A stretch of DNA of 6,151 nucleotides from Melioribacteraceae bacterium. Its GTDB lineage: Bacteria; Bacteroidota; Ignavibacteria; Ignavibacteriales; Melioribacteraceae. Below the pieces are notes generated by a model, which was not told where the DNA came from, ran no database searches, and saw only the letters and a list, made by a program, of their open reading frames with translations. Below, piece after piece: positions 1 through 5,333 of this stretch. Each line of letters begins with the position of its first letter. The first letter of the stretch is position 1. The stretch lies in NCBI GenBank assembly GCA_015486905.1, contig WFQV01000101.1, forward strand, positions 1-6,151, in the 5' to 3' direction. The position numbers were made by a program, and so were the translations under genes.

Positions 1-97
1 AAATTTCACGACTGCTTCTGTTTACTTTTCCCCTTTCGAATGCAGGGAAAAAGAGTCTCCTTTCCAATAAAGGGTTTAAGGTGACGGTGAGAATCAT
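1..97 (-). CDS. PfkB-family sugar kinase (1-phosphofructokinase/hexose kinase type), N-terminal fragment
   Basis: Only the first 32 codons are inside the window; the gene runs off the left edge. The translation begins MILTVTLNP and continues to a GKVNR segment at residues 23-27. This is the usual opening of the 1-phosphofructokinase/LacC/hexose-kinase branch of the PfkB (ribokinase-like) family: a first beta strand, the TLNP turn, then the G-x-VNR strand. Family members phosphorylate sugar phosphates with ATP in the cytosol; the exact substrate cannot be told from this piece. The ATG directly abuts the stop of the GWxTD gene (TAAATG). A GGAGGT at 109-114 (minus strand) lies 11 nt upstream, inside the end of that gene, so translational coupling is likely. 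One oddity is that the position usually Asp in the NPA(I/L)D motif, which contacts the sugar, reads Glu here (NPLLE). The catalytic GAGD motif lies outside the window. Confidence 0.8.
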   Translation of the reverse strand, partial: MILTVTLNPLLERRLFFPAFERGKVNRSSREI

Positions 98-1369
98 TTA
101 ATATCTGTACCTCCAGTCATTAAAATCCGGGTTGACCAGTCTGTAATCTCCAAAGCCTGTTTCGTCAACAAAAATGAAACGGCGGTTTAAAGTGTAGTAG
201 TCCCAAATTTCATAGGGTTTACTATCGTATTCAAACGGGTGGCGTTCTACCTGATCGGGTGGTCCAAGCGTAATGTAAATCATTCCCATATCTGTCCGCC
301 AGCCGTCGTAATAGCTTTTAAAATTTGCGTTGGCGTAATCCACACGACGATAATATTCATCGAGCACTTCGTTCTCGGGTGTGTTGGGGCTGGGGTCTTT
401 GCTCTTCCAAAATCTTAAGTAACGCCGCAGTTTCTCATCGTAAGTTTTGGCGCTTTTGATGTAATCTATTTGACTTGCAGACGCAATGTAAATCATCTGA
501 TCAATAGCAAGGTCGAGGTCAACAATTGACGTGGGAAAGTTGCTAATCTTCGAATAGAATTTTTTCCCTATTCCGATTTTTTGCCCCGTGCTGTCATCAA
601 TGACTTTAACAATAAGACTGTATTCACCGAGAGTTAGTTCTTCGTTTTTTAAGGTTTGGTAAATTACGTTCTTCCCGATTTTTATTTTCTTATTGACTGA
701 TTGTTTGTAAAATTTGTCTTTCCTTAGGTTTGTTACTTGGTAAAAGATTGTAACGTCGCGCGGGATGTTCGAGTAAACAACGTAGAAGAAGGAAATGCTG
801 CGAACCTTGCTGGTAATTACTTTGCTGACATTGGGAATTATTTTTTCCTTTTTGCCGTTTCCAACCATTTTGGAGATAAGAACGATGTCACTAATATCCA
901 AAGGTTTATTGATTGGCAAAACAGTCACGGGGTTTTCCGACGAACCTTTGATTTGCGAATTATCGTCTTGCACCGAAATCTTTAATTTGTAAATACCGGG
1001 TAAAAGGTTAAACGACCTGTAGGAAAGATTAAAGCTCGAGGGCATTGTAGTTGCCCTGAAGTCTTTCGTCTTCACATCTTCCCTCCAGCTGCGATGGAGC
1101 ATAAGTGTGTCTGCCTCCGAATCGAAGAAGGATAAGTCCACATCGTAATTTGCTTCGTAAATGTTTCCCCTTTTAATGAATTTAATTCTCAGGTAGGGAA
1201 CTTTTAGAAAAATATCTACTCTGGTTAGTGAATCCGTGCTTCCGCGGTAATCGGCAACGTCGTAATAAAAGAGAGGATTTGATTTTAAAGGGTATTTGCC
1301 TGCGGAGTTTTCAACCTGTGCGAGGGTTGAAATTGTAAAGGTTAGCAAGATTAATAATAGCTTTTTCAT
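98..1369 (-). CDS. secreted GWxTD-domain protein
   Basis: A 423-residue protein whose C-terminal part carries the motif that names the GWxTD domain: GWRTD at residues 356-360, followed by MGMIYITLGPPD and a conserved aromatic-rich tail to the end. Ahead of it, residues 320-347 (FW..KDPSP.T..NE...EYYRRV) are also typical of the family. The N-terminus is a standard signal peptide: MKK, a hydrophobic core at residues 4-16, and probable cleavage after TLA at residue 17, giving a periplasmic or surface protein. Residues about 30-275 are rich in alternating beta-strand patterns and probably form one or two beta-sandwich domains. The family occurs in Ignavibacteria, Acidobacteria and relatives; I know of no established biochemical function. 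The start ATG overlaps the rimO stop by 4 nt (ATGA), without a clear Shine-Dalgarno sequence, so its translation may depend on rimO. Family call is confident, role unknown. Confidence 0.88.
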   Translation of the reverse strand: MKKLLLILLTFTISTLAQVENSAGKYPLKSNPLFYYDVADYRGSTDSLTRVDIFLKVPYLRIKFIKRGNIYEANYDVDLSFFDSEADTLMLHRSWREDVKTKDFRATTMPSSFNLSYRSFNLLPGIYKLKISVQDDNSQIKGSSENPVTVLPINKPLDISDIVLISKMVGNGKKEKIIPNVSKVITSKVRSISFFYVVYSNIPRDVTIFYQVTNLRKDKFYKQSVNKKIKIGKNVIYQTLKNEELTLGEYSLIVKVIDDSTGQKIGIGKKFYSKISNFPTSIVDLDLAIDQMIYIASASQIDYIKSAKTYDEKLRRYLRFWKSKDPSPNTPENEVLDEYYRRVDYANANFKSYYDGWRTDMGMIYITLGPPDQVERHPFEYDSKPYEIWDYYTLNRRFIFVDETGFGDYRLVNPDFNDWRYRY

Positions 1370-2670
1370 TTTTTACTTTTTGTTGAAATATTAGCATACA
1401 AATCATACTCATTACAATCGTAAATTTCAACCTCGTAAAAGTTCCCGACTTTAATTTTATTTTTTTCAGCAGGGATAAAAACCTCTCCGTCCACCTCAGG
1501 TGCATCTCTTTGACTGCGGGCAATAAAGAAATCTCCTTCGGAAGAATCGACTAAAACTTTTAACTTTTTGCCAATAAGCGCCGTGTTTTTCTTCAATGAA
1601 ATTTCTTTTTGCAGTTCCATTATTTTCGCTTGGCGTTCTTCTTTCGTCTTTTCATCAATGGGGTCGCCTAAATGGAAAGCGGTAGTGTTTTCTTCCAAGG
1701 AATAAGGAAAAACGCCCAGCCGGTCAAATTCCGTTTCGCGGACGAAGTCGAAAAGTTCTTTGAATTCCTTTTCCGTTTCGTTCGGATAACCGACAATGAA
1801 AGTCGTACGCAAGGTTAAATCGGGAATTCTCGAACGGAGTTTCTCGACCAGCTCAATTGTTCTTCTGCGGGAAATTCCGCGCTGCATTGATTTCAAAACG
1901 GAATCCGAAATGTGCTGAAGGGGTAAATCGATGTACTTAAGCACCTTGCTGTTTTCAGCTATTTCATCAATTAATTCTTCCGGGAAATGTGAAGGATAGG
2001 CGTAAAGTAAACGAATCCACTCTATTCCTTTTACCTCGCTTAATCTGTGAAGCAGTTCCGCCAAATTCCGTTTGCCGTAAATATCTTTTCCGTAATCGGT
2101 TGTGTCCTGCGCTATTATTATTAGCTCCTTCACACCTTGAGAGGCGAGGAATTCGGTTTCCTTAACAAGTTTTTCAATCGGTTGCGAGCGGTGTCCGCCG
2201 CGAATTAATGGAATTGCACAAAAACTGCAGGGATTATCACACCCCTCGGAAATCTTCAAATAGGCGTAATGTTTAGGCGTTGTTAATTCTCTTTCGCCCA
2301 AAAGTTCTTTTTTAAATCTTCCGCCGAGCTCCGTAATTATTTCCTTAAATGCTTCCGTTCCGAAGTAGGAATCCACTTCAGGAATTTCTTTTCGGAGTTC
2401 TTCTTTGTAACGTTGTGAAAGGCATCCGGCAACCATTACCTTTTTAATCTTTCCTTCTTTCTTTAATTCGATTGCGCGAAGAATTGTGTCGATAGATTCT
2501 TTCTTAGCCGGTTCGATGAATCCGCAAGTGTTGATTATTATTGAGTCGGCCTCGTCTGACGAAGTGACAATTTCAATATTGTTGTTTTTAAATTGTTTTA
2601 TTAACCGTTCGGAATCCACTACGTTCTTGGAGCAGCCGAGAGTAATTACTTCTATTTTACGAGTCTTCAT
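1366..2670 (-). CDS. rimO: ribosomal protein S12 methylthiotransferase RimO
   Basis: A radical-SAM enzyme that adds a methylthio group to the conserved aspartate of ribosomal protein S12, using two iron-sulfur clusters. The 434 residues match the usual family length. Three domains are visible in order. The N-terminal UPF0004 domain has cluster cysteines C13 (TLGCSKN), C49 (NTCGF) and C83 (AGCLSQRY). The radical-SAM core has CxxxCxxC at C144, C148 and C151 (SEGCDNPCSFCAIP), then the PLQH segment near 250-253. A C-terminal TRAM domain spans about 366-430. The segment R388-D389-A390-P391-E392-V393-D394-G395 is typical of RimO rather than its tRNA-modifying paralogue MiaB, which supports the specific call. 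The ATG start has an AAAGGG upstream at 2676-2681 and lies 21 nt after the cdsA stop. Its end overlaps the next gene by 4 nt. Confidence 0.95.
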   Translation of the reverse strand: MKTRKIEVITLGCSKNVVDSERLIKQFKNNNIEIVTSSDEADSIIINTCGFIEPAKKESIDTILRAIELKKEGKIKKVMVAGCLSQRYKEELRKEIPEVDSYFGTEAFKEIITELGGRFKKELLGERELTTPKHYAYLKISEGCDNPCSFCAIPLIRGGHRSQPIEKLVKETEFLASQGVKELIIIAQDTTDYGKDIYGKRNLAELLHRLSEVKGIEWIRLLYAYPSHFPEELIDEIAENSKVLKYIDLPLQHISDSVLKSMQRGISRRRTIELVEKLRSRIPDLTLRTTFIVGYPNETEKEFKELFDFVRETEFDRLGVFPYSLEENTTAFHLGDPIDEKTKEERQAKIMELQKEISLKKNTALIGKKLKVLVDSSEGDFFIARSQRDAPEVDGEVFIPAEKNKIKVGNFYEVEIYDCNEYDLYANISTKSKK

Positions 2671-2691
2671 TCTTCCCTTTCGAATTAAAAA

Positions 2692-3507
2692 TTAAGCGGC
2701 GTAAATCAAAATAATGTAAACAATCGGTGCGGAAAAGAGGAGCGAATCGAATCTGTCGAAAACGCCTCCGTGACCGGGGATTAGATTGGAGGAATCTTTA
2801 ACGCCGGCATCTCTTTTAAACATACTTTCTACCAAGTCGCCGATTTGTCCGAATATTCCGATTGCAATGCCAACGGAAATTATTTGCGTCCAATTTAAAA
2901 AATCCAGAATAATAAACTTTGCCGCCACCATTGTAATCACGGCGAAAACAAAGCCGGCAATTGCACCTTCCCAGCTTTTCTTGGGGCTGATACGCTCGTA
3001 AAGTCTGTGTTTGCCAATTGCACTCCCGACAAAAAATGCCGCCGAGTCGCAAATCCAAATAGTAGCCAAGATTGAAATAATAATGTAACCGCCGTATTCG
3101 TAATTAAAATCGTTTTGAGGGTAAATCTCGCGAATCTTAATTAAAAAAGAGGAGAAGAGACCGATGTAAAATATTCCCAGAAAGAGATTCCCCAAGTCTT
3201 GTAGTGCGGAGCCGCGGGATTCGAAAAGTTTTAACAATACTGTAAAAAGGATTATTAAACCGAATAAAATTCCCGTAGTAGTGAATTTGTAGTAAGCATT
3301 TAGAATTAAAAGCTCAGCCGAAACCGCGCCGAGAACGTACTTGGGCAAAACCCCTTTGTTCTCGGAGAATTTTGCAAATTCAATAAACGCAAGGACGCCA
3401 ATTCCCGAAATCAAAGCAAGGAAAGGAATTTTCCCCAAATAGGAAAGGATTAAAATCAATGGGATAGCTATCACAGCCACAATTACTCTTACCGCAGTAT
3501 TGTTCAT
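2692..3507 (-). CDS. cdsA: phosphatidate cytidylyltransferase (CDP-diacylglycerol synthase)
   Basis: An integral inner-membrane enzyme that converts phosphatidic acid and CTP to CDP-diacylglycerol, the precursor of phosphatidylglycerol, cardiolipin and phosphatidylethanolamine. The 271 residues match the usual length of the short bacterial form. Most of the chain is hydrophobic, with roughly seven to eight membrane segments. The C-terminal family signature is complete: S228, K231-R232, K237-D238, then PGHGGVFDRFD with H246, D251, R252 and D254, the metal- and nucleotide-binding residues. Supporting motifs are D154 in the WICDSAAFFVG stretch and SPKKSWEG at about 174-181. The ATG overlaps the upstream gene's TGA by 4 nt (ATGA) and has GAGAAGG just upstream, so it is probably translationally coupled to the zinc-ribbon gene. 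No missing residues were noticed. Confidence 0.96.
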   Translation of the reverse strand: MNNTAVRVIVAVIAIPLILILSYLGKIPFLALISGIGVLAFIEFAKFSENKGVLPKYVLGAVSAELLILNAYYKFTTTGILFGLIILFTVLLKLFESRGSALQDLGNLFLGIFYIGLFSSFLIKIREIYPQNDFNYEYGGYIIISILATIWICDSAAFFVGSAIGKHRLYERISPKKSWEGAIAGFVFAVITMVAAKFIILDFLNWTQIISVGIAIGIFGQIGDLVESMFKRDAGVKDSSNLIPGHGGVFDRFDSLLFSAPIVYIILIYAA

Positions 3508-3839
3508 TGTCCGCCTTCTCTTTTGTTAATATCGTTTATGATTGCAAGGGCGTCTTCGGCGTCCTGTTCTTTTACCAATATTTTAATAATTGACAAGTCG
3601 CCGACCGCAGGAAAACTTTGGTCTTTCTGTCCTAATATTCTCACTTCGATTCCGGCACTTTCAATGTTAGCTTTTAACATCTCCGCTTCGTATTCGGCGT
3701 CTGTAGTGAATACAATCACCCATTCGTCGGAGTCGTCAAATTCTTGATTGATTTTTTCTGGCGGTACCAGCGGCACATTACAATCCGGGCAAACGGTTAC
3801 GCCTTCGGGATATTCTTTACCGCAATTAGGGCAAATCAT
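3504..3839 (-). CDS. small zinc-ribbon protein with DUF2007 (putative signal-transducing) domain
   Basis: A 111-residue soluble protein, counted from the ATG at 3839. Residues 3-20 form a zinc ribbon with two CxxC knuckles (C3-x2-C6 and C17-x2-C20). After an acidic linker (about 30-38), residues 39-103 match the DUF2007 pattern: a WVIVFTT strand, a helix containing EAEMLKANIESAGI, then a strand and loop ending in a second IIKILVKEQDAEDA unit. This is a compact ferredoxin-like fold sometimes labelled a putative signal-transducing protein; its ligand is unknown. An in-frame GTG at 3851 would add four residues. I prefer the ATG because GAGG sits 6 nt before it, while nothing resembling a Shine-Dalgarno sequence precedes the GTG. 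With this start the gene overlaps the CPBP gene by 14 nt and cdsA by 4 nt. Association with CPBP proteases and cdsA suggests an envelope-linked role, but that is inference. Confidence 0.85.
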   Translation of the reverse strand: MICPNCGKEYPEGVTVCPDCNVPLVPPEKINQEFDDSDEWVIVFTTDAEYEAEMLKANIESAGIEVRILGQKDQSFPAVGDLSIIKILVKEQDAEDALAIINDINKREGGQ

Positions 3840-4752
3840 TTTCAACCTCACGATGATTAATAATCTTTTTCAGAAAGATAATAAAAGCTGTAAAAACAAT
3901 TGCAAGAAGAACAAACTGAATTAGCAGTCCGCTAATTTCATTCGGCGGAGGAACAGATGAATCCAACAGCTCGGAATTTCCGAAAATAAAAAAGAGAAGA
4001 ATTGAAATAAAATTATTGGTAAAATGCAGAGTAATGGAAGTGGCTATTGAATCCGTAACGTAAACGGCGTAGCCGAAGTAAAGACCGAGAATAATCAACG
4101 GAATTAGTCCGTAAGGATTAAAATGGTAAAAGCCGAAAAATATTGCCGTGTAAAGGGCGCCTTTGAAGGGTGTGGATTTTAATTCCAGGCTTGATTGAAT
4201 AAACCCGCGAAAGAGAATTTCTTCGCAGAAGGCAGGGGTAATTCCAATCACTAAAATCACAAGACTGCCTTCCCAAATATTGTTTGCTTCCAGAAGGTTA
4301 CCATAAGTGCTTTCAACCAATTTGTCGAGGGAGTCGAACGTGTTTTTAATTCCCGCAAAAAAGCTCGAAGAAGAAGCGAGCTTCACAAACAAGTAATTTT
4401 GAATGTAGAGATAATTTTGTAATAGCGGTATTAAAATGAAGAGCCCGATAGTAAAATAAAGCATCTCGGTTTTTTTAGGCATTCTTACTCGCAAGGCGGT
4501 TGTAACATCCGTGTAAACATATTTGGCAAGAATCAAAGCGGGAAGCAAAATAAATAATATTTGTCCGGCCATAGTCATCAAGCGCATTGCGTTAATGTCG
4601 GCATTTTTCAAATCAAAACCGAATATGATTAGGGTAAGTATGCTTCCGCCAATTTGGTAAAGGACAAAAACTCCCACGAGCCCGATTACCGCTGCCGTTA
4701 AAGGTGAAATGATTGGTTCTAAATTTGAGAGACTGCTTTTCCTATTGTTCAA
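3826..4752 (-). CDS. CPBP-family intramembrane glutamic endopeptidase
   Basis: A 308-residue polytopic membrane protein with the three motifs of the CPBP (Abi/CAAX-protease, Rce1-like) family. These are E177-E178-x3-R182 (CEEILFRG), F206-x3-H210 (FFGFYHF) and H243-x3-N247 (LHFTNN). The first glutamate pair and the two histidines are the catalytic and water-activating residues of this glutamic protease fold. About eight membrane segments can be drawn (near 18-45, 62-80, 97-120, 163-180, 195-212, 215-233, 240-258 and 275-295). The substrate is unknown: bacterial relatives act in protein processing, bacteriocin immunity or stress signalling. Translation must start at the TTG at 4752, because an in-frame TAA sits immediately before it and the next ATG (residue 56) would remove the first membrane segment. 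A GGGAT lies about 6 nt upstream as a weak ribosome site. It is the first gene of the leftward operon. Confidence 0.9.
   Translation of the reverse strand: MNNRKSSLSNLEPIISPLTAAVIGLVGVFVLYQIGGSILTLIIFGFDLKNADINAMRLMTMAGQILFILLPALILAKYVYTDVTTALRVRMPKKTEMLYFTIGLFILIPLLQNYLYIQNYLFVKLASSSSFFAGIKNTFDSLDKLVESTYGNLLEANNIWEGSLVILVIGITPAFCEEILFRGFIQSSLELKSTPFKGALYTAIFFGFYHFNPYGLIPLIILGLYFGYAVYVTDSIATSITLHFTNNFISILLFFIFGNSELLDSSVPPPNEISGLLIQFVLLAIVFTAFIIFLKKIINHREVENDLP
3846..3849 (-). promoter_or_regulatory. Shine-Dalgarno sequence deciding the DUF2007 start
   Basis: GAGG on the minus strand, six bases (TTGAAA) before the ATG at 3839. It lies inside the last codons of the CPBP gene. The alternative GTG at 3851 overlaps this site, so ribosomes bound here would favour the ATG. 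Confidence 0.6.
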
Positions 4753-4790
4753 TTAAATCCCGTTTGTTTGAAAAAATAATTTCGGTAAGA

Positions 4791-4798
4791 CAAAATTA
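4791..4798 (-). promoter_or_regulatory. candidate -7 box of the CPBP-cdsA-rimO operon
   Basis: On the minus strand this reads TAATTTTG, an exact match to the Bacteroidetes-type -7 consensus TAnnTTTG. Transcription would begin near 4784, leaving a leader of about 30 nt before the TTG start at 4752. The upstream -33 element is poor: around 18-21 nt before it lies TGTTAA, not a clean TTTG. The lineage's sigma factor preference is itself inferred, so this is a suggestion based on position and sequence only. Confidence 0.35.
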
Positions 4799-4856
4799 AG
4801 CAATTAAATGAAATTAACATTATTGATTTTTAAACACACAACTTGTCCCGACTTGG

Positions 4857-4878
4857 CGGAAATGGAATGACTATTAAA
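4857..4878. repeat. direct repeat, copy 1 (CGGA-N5-AATGACTATTAAA)
   Basis: Shares the 13-mer AATGACTATTAAA (4866-4878) exactly with 5062-5074. CGGA lies at the same distance upstream in both copies, giving 18 of 22 matching positions. Read on the minus strand it starts TTTAATAGTCATT, followed here by CC and a short CCG...CGG stretch. The opening GTCATTCC/GTCATTGCGA resembles interspersed intergenic repeats common in environmental bacterial genomes; that link is from memory and unproven. Confidence 0.5.
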
Positions 4879-4891
4879 TATGAATTATGAA

Positions 4892-4929
4892 TGCGTGACA
4901 AGTAACTTGATTGCATGATCAGTGCATGA
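4892..4929. repeat. cluster of TGCATGA-type heptamers
   Basis: TGCATGA occurs at 4912-4918 and 4923-4929, start to start 11 bp, about one helical turn. A one-mismatch copy, TGCGTGA, is at 4892-4898, 20 bp before the first. Between them is a CAAGT-A-ACTTG dyad (4899-4909). The TGATCA at the middle of the pair is also palindromic. The spacing is what one expects of an operator bound by a dimer on one DNA face, about 140-175 bp upstream of the leftward operon, but it could be chance in AT-rich DNA. Confidence 0.35.
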
Positions 4930-5052
4930 ATATTATCCTCGATCAAATCTTCGTTTTTTTTGTCAAAATATTTTAAACTATCTGTAATAATTGAAATTTT
5001 GAAATTGGTTGCCGGCTATGCCGCGCTAAGGATTGTTAGATATCAGCTAAAA

Positions 5053-5074
5053 CGGATTCGCAATGACTATTAAA
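5053..5074. repeat. direct repeat, copy 2 (CGGA-N5-AATGACTATTAAA)
   Basis: The second copy of the 22-bp repeat, 196 bp to the right of the first. On the minus strand it reads TTTAATAGTCATTGCGA, then ATCCG, and a CAATCC occurs about 27 nt further on (GGATTG at 5030-5035). GTCATTGCGA with a following CAATCC is the usual shape of a widespread class of interspersed intergenic repeats, here without their GC-rich hairpin. The GC-rich patch just beyond (5008-5031) may belong to it. Confidence 0.5.
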
Positions 5075-5110
5075 ATAAAGTCAAGGAAACAATCCCATGT
5101 GAAATTTTTT

Positions 5111-5138
5111 CAAATTTTGGAGACCGTCCCAAATTTTG
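5111..5138. repeat. CAAATTTTG direct repeat flanking a GGGACGGTCTC-like core
   Basis: CAAATTTTG is present at 5111-5119 and 5130-5138, 19 bp apart, two helical turns. The 10 bp between them read GAGACCGTCC on the plus strand, or GGACGGTCTC on the minus strand. TTTGG and CCAAA at the inner edges can also pair as a 5-bp stem. Slightly further out, TCCCA (5093-5097) and TGGGA (5145-5149) can pair, so the whole 5093-5149 block may fold. Function unknown. Confidence 0.4.
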
Positions 5139-5175
5139 TGTAATTGGGAAATACCTTTCTTTCTTATTTATTATT

Positions 5176-5195
5176 AAAGTTGTAATCACAACTTT
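5176..5195. repeat. perfect inverted repeat AAAGTTGT-AATC-ACAACTTT
   Basis: Eight bases (5176-5183) are exactly complementary to 5188-5195 around a 4-base centre. It lies about 140 bp upstream of the MauE-like gene and about 85 bp upstream of its candidate promoter. It could be an operator, or the hairpin of a weak terminator for transcripts entering from the left, since CTTTTTCTTCTT follows a few bases on. No gene ends just before it, which makes the terminator reading less natural. Confidence 0.45.
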
Positions 5196-5278
5196 CGCAA
5201 TCTTTTTCTTCTTCCCTCATTTTTCAATAACTTACAAAAATTAGATATCAAACTCAGGAAAAAAATTTCCAATTTCAC

Positions 5279-5307
5279 TTGAATTTTATTTATTTTTTTT
5301 ACTTTTC
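5279..5307 (+). promoter_or_regulatory. candidate promoter of the MauE-like/peptide module
   Basis: TTG at 5279-5281, an 18-base T-rich spacer, and TACTTTTC at 5300-5307. This resembles the Bacteroidetes pattern TTG...TAnnTTTG with the last G replaced by C. Transcription would begin near 5314, leaving about 20 nt of leader that still includes the ribosome site at 5321-5325. The region is nearly all A and T, so chance matches are likely. Confidence 0.3.
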
Positions 5308-5333
5308 CTAATAAAAAAATAAGGGATTAAAAA

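Larger units (their letters stand above)
4753..5333. other. divergent intergenic region, 581 bp, no gene seen
   Basis: The space between the leftward operon (start at 4752) and the rightward module (start at 5334). It is AT-rich, dotted with stops in all frames, and no open frame in it has both a start and a credible ribosome site. It contains candidate promoters close to each flanking gene, several direct and inverted repeats (listed separately), and a short more GC-rich patch at about 5008-5031. Part of it looks like decayed interspersed repeat sequence rather than purely regulatory DNA. Confidence 0.7.

Noticed and set aside
737..992. Two plus-strand open frames of 82 and 65 codons
   Set aside because: They lie wholly inside the minus-strand GWxTD gene, have no ribosome site and no recognisable protein features; antisense shadows.
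1311..1523. Minus-strand 70-codon frame across the rimO/GWxTD junction
   Set aside because: It overlaps two well-supported genes in another frame and its translation shows no family pattern.
1366..2670. Assignment as MiaB (tRNA methylthiotransferase)
   Set aside because: The RDAPEVDG segment in the TRAM region and overall length and cysteine context fit RimO better.
2486..3058. Plus-strand frames at 2486-2695 and 2786-3001 and a minus-strand frame at 2816-3058
   Set aside because: All are out-of-frame readings of rimO and cdsA. The Cys-containing one at 2816-3058 (CRECNWQ) is just cdsA codons shifted by one.
3523..3747. Plus-strand 74-codon frame
   Set aside because: Complement of the DUF2007 gene, serine-rich composition typical of antisense reading.
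4808..4870. 20-codon plus-strand frame beginning MKLTLLIF
   Set aside because: No ribosome site, very short, runs across a suspected repeat; not enough to call a leader peptide.
5013..5023. CGGC-TAT-GCCG mini-hairpin as a terminator
   Set aside because: Only four base pairs, no T tract after it and no gene ending nearby; more likely part of the decayed repeat.
4753..5333. CRISPR array, tRNA or riboswitch in the long spacer
   Set aside because: Repeats are too few and irregularly spaced for CRISPR, no tRNA cloverleaf landmarks (GTTCRA arm, CCA end) were found, and no known aptamer core was recognised.
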